NCBI GenBank assembly: GCA_934141615.1
Contig: CAKPCM010000004.1
Coordinates: forward strand, 1 to 39,291
Direction: 5' to 3'
Source of the DNA: an uncultured Bacilli bacterium
GTDB lineage: Bacteria > Bacillota_I > Bacilli_A > RF39 > UBA660
Length of the DNA: 39,291 nt
Below, piece by piece: positions 1 to 7,072 of this stretch; position 1 is the first letter of the stretch; each line of letters opens with the position of its first letter. A program made the translations under genes and the position numbers. The notes under the pieces are model-generated. The model was not told where the DNA came from. It made no database searches and saw nothing but the letters and a program-made list of their open reading frames with translations.

Positions 1-34
1 AAAAAGTGCACTTTCTATTGAAATTGCACTTTTT
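1..34. terminator. Bidirectional intrinsic terminator downstream of dinB
   Basis: A perfect 10-bp inverted repeat (positions 1-10 and 25-34) has an A-run on one side and a T-run on the other, so it can end transcription on either strand. It lies 46 bp past the dinB stop. The heptamer TGCACTT occurs at 7-13 and 25-31 (inside the hairpin) and again at 43-49 and 55-61. Confidence 0.7.
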
Positions 35-80
35 TGCTGTTATGCACTTATTTGTGCACTTCATTTTGATTTAACGTGAT

Positions 81-1274
81 TTAATCATCTTCATCAAACA
101 AAGCCGCGCTTTTAATCGTATTATTACCATATTTTTTATTTATTTTATCCATCGCTCTTTGAACCTTATCCCTTTCGTTTGATTTTCCTACCCTTTCAAA
201 TAACGATACTTGTTCATATGATTTATCAGTAAAATCACTTACCCTTAATCCAACTAACCTTATAGGGTCCCCATTCCACATTTCTTTTAACAAAACACAG
301 GCAGTTTCATATATATCATCATCTGAAGATACCGGATTAACTAACTTCTTTTGATGGACAAAATTCATAAAATTATTATTTTTAAGTTGAACTGCTATAA
401 CAGTTGCATACTTTTCCTCTTCCCTTAACCTTATTCCAACCATATAAGATAATTTCTTTACTACCTTCTTAAGCGTCATAATATCAGTTGCATCTTTAGG
501 AAGTGTCGTCGAGTTTCCTATTCCCTTATTTTTAGGAAGTGGTTTTTCAACCGGGGAATCATCTATACCATTTGCATAATCATGCATCATCCGTCCCATA
601 GATTTAAAATATCTAGTAAGCATATTTATATCTGCTTTTGCTAAATCTTCTATCCTATTAATGTTTAGTTCATGTAATTTTTTACTAGAACTTTTACCAA
701 CCATAAATAAATCATCTACTTTTAAAGGCCACATCTTTTCCTTTACCTCATAATCAAACAAAGTATGAACTTTATTTGGTTTTTCAAAGTCGCTAGCCAT
801 CTTTGCACACACTTTAGAATTTGCAACACCTACATTTACCGTAAATCCAAGTGTATCATAAATCTCATCTTTTATTTTGTAAGCCAATTTAACAGGGTCA
901 CCAAACATCATTTCCATTCCTGTCATATCCATAAAGCATTCATCTATTGAATACCTTTCTATTATCGGAGTATATTTACATAATATATTATAAAAGGCAT
1001 CAGAATATTTTATGTAGCTTTGCCTTTCGGATTTTACAACGTATAGCTTATCAACCTTTCTTCTTGCCATATAAAGTGGCTCTCCGGATACTATTCCAGC
1101 TTTTTTTGCAGGAAAACTTTTTGCAACTACAACTCCTCTTCTTTTTTTCTCATCACCAGCAACTACCGCGGGTATGGTTCTTATGTCTAATTTGCTACCA
1201 TTTTTTAACATTTCAACCGCAGACCAAGATAGAAATGCATTATTAACATCTATGTGAAATATTATTCTTTTCAT
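81..1274 (-). CDS. dinB: Y-family DNA polymerase (DinB/UmuC type)
   Basis: Translesion DNA polymerase of 397 aa, near the usual length of DNA polymerase IV. The N-terminus carries HIDVNNAF, with the first catalytic Asp, and YSIDECFMD holds the conserved Asp-Glu pair of the palm near residue 110. Both metal-binding sites look intact. The thumb and little-finger domains follow, and QVSLFE close to the C-terminus resembles a beta-clamp-binding motif. I start at ATG 1274. A GTG nine bases upstream overlaps the AGAGGTG ribosome site and is unlikely to be the start. A hairpin terminator upstream (1302-1323) separates it from the preceding gene. No LexA-like operator was recognised. It may be a DinB or an UvrX/YqjH-like relative; the polymerase family itself is clear. 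Confidence 0.93.
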   Translation of the reverse strand: MKRIIFHIDVNNAFLSWSAVEMLKNGSKLDIRTIPAVVAGDEKKRRGVVVAKSFPAKKAGIVSGEPLYMARRKVDKLYVVKSERQSYIKYSDAFYNILCKYTPIIERYSIDECFMDMTGMEMMFGDPVKLAYKIKDEIYDTLGFTVNVGVANSKVCAKMASDFEKPNKVHTLFDYEVKEKMWPLKVDDLFMVGKSSSKKLHELNINRIEDLAKADINMLTRYFKSMGRMMHDYANGIDDSPVEKPLPKNKGIGNSTTLPKDATDIMTLKKVVKKLSYMVGIRLREEEKYATVIAVQLKNNNFMNFVHQKKLVNPVSSDDDIYETACVLLKEMWNGDPIRLVGLRVSDFTDKSYEQVSLFERVGKSNERDKVQRAMDKINKKYGNNTIKSAALFDEDD

Positions 1275-1301
1275 TTCTATCACCTCTACTTTTATTATAC
1301 T

Positions 1302-1323
1302 AAAAAAATCCCTATTCGGGACT
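1302..1323 (-). terminator. Intrinsic terminator between the tail-anchored gene and dinB
   Basis: On the minus strand a 6-bp stem with one G.U pair and a 5-nt loop is followed by a run of seven T. It touches the stop codon of the upstream gene. Confidence 0.6.
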
Positions 1324-2032
1324 ATTTTTTAAAACAAATGTACGCAACTACTAAAAGAAGAATAAATAATGCTGCTAAAATGATAACTAATATATAATCG
1401 TTATTCTTAGTTTCCTTCGTATCTATTTTAACTTCCATATTACTTATGCTTTCCCTTATAACTTTCAAAACACTTTCATCACTTATTTTACTTAATAAGT
1501 ACATCGTTTCATCAGTAGGATTACCTGCTCTTTTTTCTCTGGTTTCTTTATCCGCTAAAATAAATTCCGGGCTCATTATTCTTATTTTTTGTTTAGAAAA
1601 ATTAATTAATCTTATTACGCTACTTTTTTTAACGTCAGGAATAATTTTTTTCTTAAGACTTATCTTAGTATTATCCTTATTTATTGCATATGTTTTTATA
1701 GTTAAATTATTATCAATTAAAGAATATGGGAAGAACCCAACCGTTGTACCTTGATACTTAACTTTAAAACCATAATCTTCCTTCGAATACTTTTTAGAAT
1801 CAGATATAAAATCAAATTCATATTCCTTGGTTAGTTTTTTTATCTTATCTCTAACCAAGTTTATTTTCTTGTTCTTAACTAGTATATAAAAATCAGAGTG
1901 ATACTCCATAGATTCCTTATTAGTTACTAAGTAAGGCACTATACTACCTGATACCGCAATATCGCTTGAAAGTTCCTCATCACTCGTAAACGTTAAAATA
2001 ATATCAATTATATCATTGTAATTACTGTTCAT
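1322..2032 (-). CDS. Tail-anchored protein with nucleotidyltransferase-like fold
   Basis: 236-aa protein with a strong AGGAGA ribosome site. Residues 1-185 are soluble and weakly resemble the nucleotidyltransferase superfamily: SGSIVPY near residue 30 is followed about 18 residues later by HSDFYIL, where an active enzyme would have D-x-D. Here the second acid is Tyr, so catalysis is doubtful. SPEFILADK and a short helical stretch later in the protein are also typical of minimal nucleotidyltransferases. A single hydrophobic segment (about 212-233) ends in CFKK, giving a C-terminal membrane anchor with the domain in the cytoplasm. The family assignment is inference from pattern; the gene itself is well supported. 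Confidence 0.75.
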   Translation of the reverse strand: MNSNYNDIIDIILTFTSDEELSSDIAVSGSIVPYLVTNKESMEYHSDFYILVKNKKINLVRDKIKKLTKEYEFDFISDSKKYSKEDYGFKVKYQGTTVGFFPYSLIDNNLTIKTYAINKDNTKISLKKKIIPDVKKSSVIRLINFSKQKIRIMSPEFILADKETREKRAGNPTDETMYLLSKISDESVLKVIRESISNMEVKIDTKETKNNDYILVIILAALFILLLVVAYICFKK

Positions 2033-2080
2033 ATAATGTCTCCTATCTTAATCTTATACTTTAATTATATAACAAAGTTA

Positions 2081-2314
2081 TTAAAATGCAATTAAAATTA
2101 TGAATAATAGTAAACAAAATATAGTTATGAAGTAATGAAGTAGTGGCTTTATTTTAACTCCTAAATTAAATTCTATCATGCTTGGAACAAAAATCAGGCT
2201 AATTATCCCAAGTGAATAAACGAATTTAACGCCTTGTTTTTCAAAGAATAAATTAGATGATACAAAAAGAATAATAAGCTGAACTAAAAAATTAAATAAA
2301 ACATATTTCCTCAT
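2081..2314 (-). CDS. Small three-TM membrane protein
   Basis: 77-aa, very hydrophobic protein with three predicted membrane segments (about 6-23, 30-49 and 58-76). The upstream Shine-Dalgarno is weak. It lies between the tail-anchored gene and a divergent gene, 48 bp upstream of the former on the same strand. No family recognised. Low-complexity hydrophobic composition makes false ORFs possible, hence the moderate confidence. Confidence 0.5.
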   Translation of the reverse strand: MRKYVLFNFLVQLIILFVSSNLFFEKQGVKFVYSLGIISLIFVPSMIEFNLGVKIKPLLHYFITIFCLLLFIILIAF

Positions 2315-2341
2315 ATTACATTATATGACAAAATATTCATC

Positions 2342-2371
2342 TTGACAGTGTTAGTATAATTGTGTTATTAT
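2342..2371 (+). promoter_or_regulatory. Probable sigma-A promoter of the 2406 gene
   Basis: TTGACA at 2342-2347 and TATTAT at 2366-2371 are separated by 18 bp. A TATAAT at 2355-2360 is too close to this -35 box to pair with it. The ribosome site AAGGAG follows at 2391-2396. Confidence 0.5.
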
Positions 2372-2405
2372 TTTTCTCGTTCGCCTAAAAAAGGAGATGA
2401 CAAAG

Positions 2406-3014
2406 GTGTCTTACACAAATGCGTGTAGTAAATATTTTAAAGGAAGTTTAAATAAATCTGAAATAGAAATGGCAAAAGAAGAAAAAATCATCTTATCCAG
2501 TCTTTTATATTGTACCGTTAAAACTGATAAAATAACAGAATTTAATGATGAATTAAGGTACGTAGATGCCCATAAAAAATGGGTCTTATCACCTACCGTA
2601 TCAGAATGTTACGCTAATCAAGGAAGATGTGCAAACATAATTACACCAAACATTAAGGAAGATAAAAAAATTGATAGACTAGAAATTACTAAAACCACAT
2701 ATAGTAATCCATACGGAATATATGATTATTTAATAACACCTGAAATGATTAAATATATAAAAGATGCTAAATGCTTTGTTGTATCAAAAAAATTAAGTGG
2801 TCTTGATAAAAGATTTAAAGCTTGGGCTGGTATGGGAATTCCTTGTTGCTTTTTAGTTTCTGGAAAAAATAATAAAGAAACTATGAAAAAGGATGAAAAT
2901 GCGCAAAGATTTATGGATGGTTTAATCAGGAATAACATGTTATCAGCAGAAGAAAGCATAATTAAAGATGATTTAGATGATATGCTTTATAAAGTTTATG
3001 TATTAAAAAGATAG
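2406..3014 (+). CDS. Conserved-looking protein of unknown function
   Basis: 202-aa soluble protein, family not recognised. The start is taken as GTG 2406: the ATG at 2397 abuts the AAGGAG ribosome site with no spacing, whereas GTG sits nine bases after it. The protein has six cysteines, two of them adjacent in IPCCFLVSG, and no signal peptide or membrane segment. The C-terminus (VLKR-stop) is written by one arm of a terminator stem that also encodes the end of rsmI (ILKR-stop). The IS element begins 12 bp after the stop. Confidence 0.8.
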   Translation: MSYTNACSKYFKGSLNKSEIEMAKEEKIILSSLLYCTVKTDKITEFNDELRYVDAHKKWVLSPTVSECYANQGRCANIITPNIKEDKKIDRLEITKTTYSNPYGIYDYLITPEMIKYIKDAKCFVVSKKLSGLDKRFKAWAGMGIPCCFLVSGKNNKETMKKDENAQRFMDGLIRNNMLSAEESIIKDDLDDMLYKVYVLKR

Positions 3015-3027
3015 CACTTTTTGATAT

Positions 3028-3062
3028 GAACCCCGTTTCTTGGACATAGAAACGAGGTTTTT
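3028..3062 (+). promoter_or_regulatory. Hairpin at IS left end covering the orfA ribosome site
   Basis: A 12-bp stem with one mismatch is formed by AACCCCGTTTCT (from 3029) and AGAAACGAGGTT (ending near 3059), followed by T-rich sequence. The orfA Shine-Dalgarno GAGG (3054-3057) lies in the 3' arm, seven bases before ATG 3065. A transcript reading in from outside would fold the ribosome site shut and may terminate. Confidence 0.6.
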
Positions 3063-3064
3063 GT

Positions 3065-3574
3065 ATGGCAAAATTAACTTATGAAAATAGAATAGAAATT
3101 TATAAAAAAATAAAAAATGGTGAGTCCCCAACATATTTATCAAAGCAATATGACATAGGTGTAGACAAAATTAGATATTTAGTTAGACTAATTGATAAAC
3201 ATGGTTATGATATTCTTAGAACTACTAAAAATAGAAAATTTAATAGTTATGAAAAAGAACAAATTATTAATAGAGTTTTATTGAAAGGAGAAACAACTCT
3301 GTCTGTTTCCATAGATGAGGGATTACTCAGTAATGGAATATTGTTTAATTGGATTAGAGAATATAAGAAAAACTGCTATAATATAGTTGAACGAAAGCGA
3401 GGTCGTCCGACTATGAACAAAAAAGAATTTAAACTTAGAAAAGATGAAACAATAGAAGAAGAAAATGAAAGATTAAAAAAAGAAAATTTGTATTTGAAAG
3501 CAGAACTAGAATACTCCAAAAAATTGAGAGCCGTTGTTCAAGCAAGGAAGAATCAACAACAGAAGAAAAAGTAA
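3065..3574 (+). CDS. IS3/IS150-type transposase OrfA
   Basis: 169-aa DNA-binding subunit. Two helix-turn-helix units of the IS150/helix-turn-helix 28 type occupy about residues 1-110, the basic KRGRPT motif follows, and a leucine-zipper-like coil (EEENERLKKENLYLKAELE) lies near 131-150. The 3' end AAG-AAA-AAG-TAA offers an A-rich slippery run where -1 frameshifting would give the OrfAB transposase. OrfA itself looks intact. Confidence 0.9.
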   Translation: MAKLTYENRIEIYKKIKNGESPTYLSKQYDIGVDKIRYLVRLIDKHGYDILRTTKNRKFNSYEKEQIINRVLLKGETTLSVSIDEGLLSNGILFNWIREYKKNCYNIVERKRGRPTMNKKEFKLRKDETIEEENERLKKENLYLKAELEYSKKLRAVVQARKNQQQKKK

Positions 3575-4420
3575 GTGTTGTAAAAGAACTTCGGCCAATT
3601 TATTCTTTAAAGATTCTTAAAAGTATCTGGTTTAGCTAAATCTGTATATTATTATACTTTATCTAAAACTAATAAAGATGATAAAAATAAAGTTATTATA
3701 AATAAAATAAAAGAAATATTTCTAAATAATAAAGAAAGATATGGTTATCGCAGAATTACATTAGAATTAAGAAATCAAGGTTATAATATCAACCATAAGA
3801 AAGTTTATAGATTGATGGTGAAATTAGGATTAAAACCATTAAAAAGAAATAAAAGAAAATATTCATCTTATAAGGGAACTGTGGGGAATATTTTAGATAA
3901 TCTTATAAATAGAGAGTTCGAGGCAGATAACCCAAATGAAAAATGGTATACAGATGTTACAGAATTTAATCTTAGAGGAGAAAAGTGTTATTTATCACCT
4001 ATACTAGATGGTTATAATGGTGAAATAATATCACATAATATATCAAAGTCGCCTAATTTAGAACAAATAAGGGATATGCTTAATAAAGCATTTAATAAAA
4101 ATGACAATCTTGAAGGATTAATATTCCATTTCGATCAAGGATGGCAATATCAGCATCAGTCGTATCAACAAAGATTAAAAAATAAAGGAATAAGGCAAAG
4201 TATGTCAAGAAAAGGAAATAGTATGGATAATGGAATGATGGAAAACTTTTTTGGGCTACTAAAAACTGAAATGTTTTATGATCAAGAAGATAAATATAAA
4301 ACAATAGATGAATTAATTCTTGCAATAGATGATTATATTAATTATTATAATTATGATAGAATTAAAGAAAAATTAAAAGGACTGTCTCCTGTAAATTACA
4401 GGTTACAATCCTCTAATTAG
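3563..4420 (+). pseudogene. IS3/IS150-type transposase OrfB, frameshifted
   Basis: DDE integrase half of the transposase. In the -1 frame after the orfA slippery run the sequence reads VVKELRPIYSLKILK, the typical OrfB start. The frame then breaks at the A4 run 3619-3622 and resumes one base later as VSGLAKSVYYY. Removing one A restores the whole protein. The catalytic core is preserved: WYTDVTEF (first Asp), HFDQGWQYQ (second Asp) and MMENFFG (Glu). The longest intact piece with an ATG runs 3812-4420 and lacks the N-terminal HTH_21 part. Either a real inactivating insertion or a homopolymer error. Confidence 0.85.
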
Positions 4421-4464
4421 AAATTATTTATAAACTGTCCAACTTTTGGGGTTCAGTTCATTTG

Positions 4465-5316
4465 CTATCTTTTTAGTATGTCTTTTAAATTTAAACTTGC
4501 ATTATATATATCTTTTTTACTAAGATCTTTATTTTCTTCATTCAAAAGTTTTATTGCATCTTTTAAAGAACATTTGTTTTTAATAATTAAATCGACTAAT
4601 AATGCTTCAACTGATACATCACTTTCATTTTCTTTTTCTCTTTCATTATTAATTAAAACTACGTATTCACCCCTAAGACTGTTAGGATCATCCTTCATTT
4701 TTTCATATACTTCTTCTATTTTACCGTGAATAGTGCGTTCATGAACCTTAGTAAGTTCAGTGCATACGCTAACCACACATCCTGGTATTTCTTTTTTTAT
4801 GTATTCTAATAACTTTATTATTCTTTTTGGTGACTCATAAATTACTTTAGTTGCAACAGAAGAGTGTTTTATACGTTCAAATAATTCTTTTTTAGGTTTA
4901 TTTTCAGTTGGAACAAACCCATAAAAAGCAAATGATGAAGTATCAAGCCCACTTACTGACAAAGATGTTATAACAGCACTACAACCTGGAATGCCAATTA
5001 CTTTAATATCATTTTCTAAAGCTTCTTTTATTAATATATAGCCCGGATCTGATATACAAGGTGTTCCGGCATCAGAAACTAATGATATATCATTACCTTC
5101 ATTTAGTAGATTTATTATCTCCGATACTCTTTCTCTTTCGTTAAATTTATGATAAGAAAGCATTTTTACCTTAATATCAAAATGGTTTAATAATTTTATT
5201 GTTTGTCTTGTATCTTCTACTAATATTAAATCGCTTTGTCTCAATGTTTCCTCTGCTCTTTTTGAAAAATCATTTAAATTCCCAATTGGAGTTGCAACAA
5301 CAAATAAAGTTCCCAT
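4465..5316 (-). CDS. rsmI: 16S rRNA (cytidine-1402-2'-O)-methyltransferase
   Basis: 283-aa SAM-dependent methyltransferase of the tetrapyrrole-methylase fold, which 2'-O-methylates C1402 in the decoding centre of 16S rRNA. The N-terminus VVATPIGNLNDFS, VEDTRQT, LVSDAGTPCISDPG and IPGCSA are hallmark motifs. Length is normal. The start is ATG 5316 after AAGGAAGTGAT; the in-frame GTG nine bases upstream is part of the ribosome site. It lies 29 bp downstream of the DsbD-like gene on the same strand, probably one transcript. Its last codons form an arm of the terminator now split by the IS, so native termination is probably disturbed. Confidence 0.95.
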   Translation of the reverse strand: MGTLFVVATPIGNLNDFSKRAEETLRQSDLILVEDTRQTIKLLNHFDIKVKMLSYHKFNERERVSEIINLLNEGNDISLVSDAGTPCISDPGYILIKEALENDIKVIGIPGCSAVITSLSVSGLDTSSFAFYGFVPTENKPKKELFERIKHSSVATKVIYESPKRIIKLLEYIKKEIPGCVVSVCTELTKVHERTIHGKIEEVYEKMKDDPNSLRGEYVVLINNEREKENESDVSVEALLVDLIIKNKCSLKDAIKLLNEENKDLSKKDIYNASLNLKDILKR

Positions 5317-5345
5317 GTAAATCACTTCCTTAAAATATGTTTTTA

Positions 5346-6491
5346 CTATTTAACAATCATAAGAATTCCTACTATGAAAAATAGTATTCCACTAATTAAT
5401 TTAGATGCTTTAGATATTTTGGTTTTATTAAATAATTTTACCAATAATAAAAGCATCATAAGTATTACAATATTTATAGCAAACGAAAATAGCGCATATA
5501 AAGATAAGACTGATATCTTATTTGCTGAACCATTTAACTTTAATAAATCACTAAATAAAATGGATGCATCACTTACGTTTAATGTTCTAACAAAATTAGA
5601 TAATACACCAAATATTATCATGATGATAGATAATATTAACAAACTATTATTTTTTAAAAAGTTCTTTATCTTACTTTCTTTTACGTTTGTTTTTTCATCT
5701 AAACAATTTGCATAAAGTATAAGTTTTACTGTACCAAAACAAATTAGTATTACGGATAATAAAAGTCTTGCTAATGAAGCATAATTAATAACATTATCAA
5801 AACTACCATTGTTAATAAATATAATATAAGATGCATTTAAAGAAAATAATAAAACAACTGATAAAATAATCTTATTCTTATCTTTTTTTTCATCTAGTAT
5901 AGTAGCTAGTATGACAGCAAAAATCCACAACATCAAAGGATTTATTCCGTCTATTAGTCCTAATATAATGCTAGATAAATAAATGTTTATGTTTTCAAAA
6001 TCTATGTTTTTATCCTGAAAAATAGAAAGTTCATAACTCTTTTTTTGCGTGTTATTATAAGTTATATCTTCCGTTAAACTTCCCTTTACAACACCTAATT
6101 TTATTCCAACTTTATCTTTGAAATCTTTTCTTCTAGCTAATTTAATGTGATATTTATATGTATCATCTGTAACTTTAGAAGAATATCCAAAGATAGGAGT
6201 ATTATCTATTATAACAAACGGAACTCCGCTTGCATTAACATCTAAAAAATCTGCTATTTCATTCATTAATGCTTGGTTATCTTGATCATACCAAACTTCA
6301 TATTTAATAATGTTTAAATCATATTTATTTTTAATCTTATCCAAATATTTCATCGCTTCCTCACAGTGAGGACAAGTTTTTCCATAAAATACATACACGT
6401 TTACCTCTTTTGCATAAGCTTTTATATTAAACGAAAAAAACAATGCTAATGAAAAAATAAAAATAAATAAAATATTCTTAACGCTTTTCAA
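5346..6491 (-). CDS. Thioredoxin-domain/DsbD-like membrane protein lacking membrane cysteines
   Basis: 381-aa protein. A signal peptide (about 1-27, ending AYA) is followed by an extracytoplasmic thioredoxin-like domain with CPHC at 40-43 and the cis-Pro loop SGVPFVII near 88-95. The C-terminal half (about 172-381) has six hydrophobic segments like the DsbD/CcdA transporter. Relatives read NPC in the first transmembrane hairpin and LCTAG in the later one; here these are INPLMLW and RTLNVSDAS, so both redox cysteines seem lost. I choose the TTG start at 6491, eight bases after AAGGAAG; the GTG at 6500 overlaps the ribosome site. Likely role: an extracytoplasmic thiol-disulfide or docking function, but not transmembrane electron relay as usually understood. 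Confidence 0.8.
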   Translation of the reverse strand: MKSVKNILFIFIFSLALFFSFNIKAYAKEVNVYVFYGKTCPHCEEAMKYLDKIKNKYDLNIIKYEVWYDQDNQALMNEIADFLDVNASGVPFVIIDNTPIFGYSSKVTDDTYKYHIKLARRKDFKDKVGIKLGVVKGSLTEDITYNNTQKKSYELSIFQDKNIDFENINIYLSSIILGLIDGINPLMLWIFAVILATILDEKKDKNKIILSVVLLFSLNASYIIFINNGSFDNVINYASLARLLLSVILICFGTVKLILYANCLDEKTNVKESKIKNFLKNNSLLILSIIMIIFGVLSNFVRTLNVSDASILFSDLLKLNGSANKISVLSLYALFSFAINIVILMMLLLLVKLFNKTKISKASKLISGILFFIVGILMIVK

Positions 6492-6540
6492 AAATATCAC
6501 TTCCTTGTATATTATAGCATTTATTTTTTATATACAAAAG

Positions 6541-6561
6541 AAAAAAGCATCAATGATGCTT
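6541..6561 (-). terminator. Intrinsic terminator of the 6560 gene
   Basis: Perfect stem AAGCATC/GATGCTT with a 3-nt loop and, on the minus strand, a following T6 run. It overlaps the stop codon. Confidence 0.75.
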
Positions 6562-6913
6562 ATTTACTTACACTTATAGTCTTTGTTTTAATAGCTGGTA
6601 TTTCCCTAGTTACCGTTCCGTCTGAATTTATTTTTTTAGTTTCTGCATGCTCTGCTGGTATAACCTTTACTTTAGAAGCTGGTATAACTTTTTTATAAGC
6701 AACTGTTCTTGCTACACTACCTTGTAATTTATTTGGATTTTGAAAAGTTAACACTTGTAGTGGAGTTCTAGCCGTTAGAACACCTACTCCGCATATTGTA
6801 AGCACAAAAACAATTACTAAACTAGCAGCTATCTTGCACCAAGAATCTTTTATTAATTCAGAATCAGCTAACTTTGGTCTTCCAACTGGATTTTTTTCTT
6901 CCTTTTTAGCCAT
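6560..6913 (-). CDS. Small single-TM anchored protein of unknown function
   Basis: 117-aa protein with a strong GAGGAG ribosome site. The N-terminal 25 residues are charged and contain NPVGRPK; one membrane segment spans about 28-48, and the remaining ~68 residues would be outside (positive-inside rule) and rich in Lys, Val, Thr and Pro, without cysteines. A possible promoter lies upstream: TATAAT on the minus strand at 6939-6944 with ATTACA 17 bp before it. It is monocistronic, flanked by terminators. No family recognised. Confidence 0.8.
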   Translation of the reverse strand: MAKKEEKNPVGRPKLADSELIKDSWCKIAASLVIVFVLTICGVGVLTARTPLQVLTFQNPNKLQGSVARTVAYKKVIPASKVKVIPAEHAETKKINSDGTVTREIPAIKTKTISVSK

Positions 6914-7040
6914 ATTATCAACTCCTCTATCATAATCTATTATAATAATAACATAAAAGCATGTAATTAAAACATTTTTTAAAACTTACTTTACACTGCT
7001 TTTACTATTAAGGTTATGGTCTAAATAATAAAATTCATTC

Positions 7041-7072
7041 AAAAAAAGAGTTACCTTTTTTTAAGTAACTCT
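7041..7072 (-). terminator. Intrinsic terminator of clpB
   Basis: Stem AGAGTTAC (7047-7054) / GTAACTCT (7065-7072) with a T7 run following on the minus strand. The base of the stem touches the clpB stop codon. Confidence 0.85.

Larger units (their letters stand above)
3027..4455 (+). mobile_element. IS3-family (IS150-type) insertion sequence, 1429 bp
   Basis: The ends are imperfect terminal inverted repeats that begin TGAACCCC and share TTGGACA about 14 bases in (left end from 3027, right end up to 4455). They start with TG and end with CA, as in IS3 elements. Inside are orfA (HTH plus leucine zipper) and orfB (DDE integrase), arranged for a -1 frameshift fusion. No target-site duplication is visible. 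The orfB reading frame carries a one-base shift at 3619-3622, so this copy is probably dead unless the extra base is a sequencing error. Confidence 0.9.
3004..4475. terminator. Bidirectional terminator split by an IS element
   Basis: The 13-bp arm at 3004-3016 is the exact reverse complement of 4463-4475 (core AAAAAGATAGCA / TGCTATCTTTTT). Without the intervening IS these would form a hairpin with a 17-nt loop between two convergent genes. Each arm overlaps a stop codon: that of the 2406 gene and that of rsmI. The IS now occupies the loop. Confidence 0.75.

Noticed and set aside
3020..4462. Target-site duplication around the IS element
   Set aside because: The bases next to the two ends (ATA on the left, GTT on the right) do not match at 3 or 4 bp. 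No duplication can be claimed.
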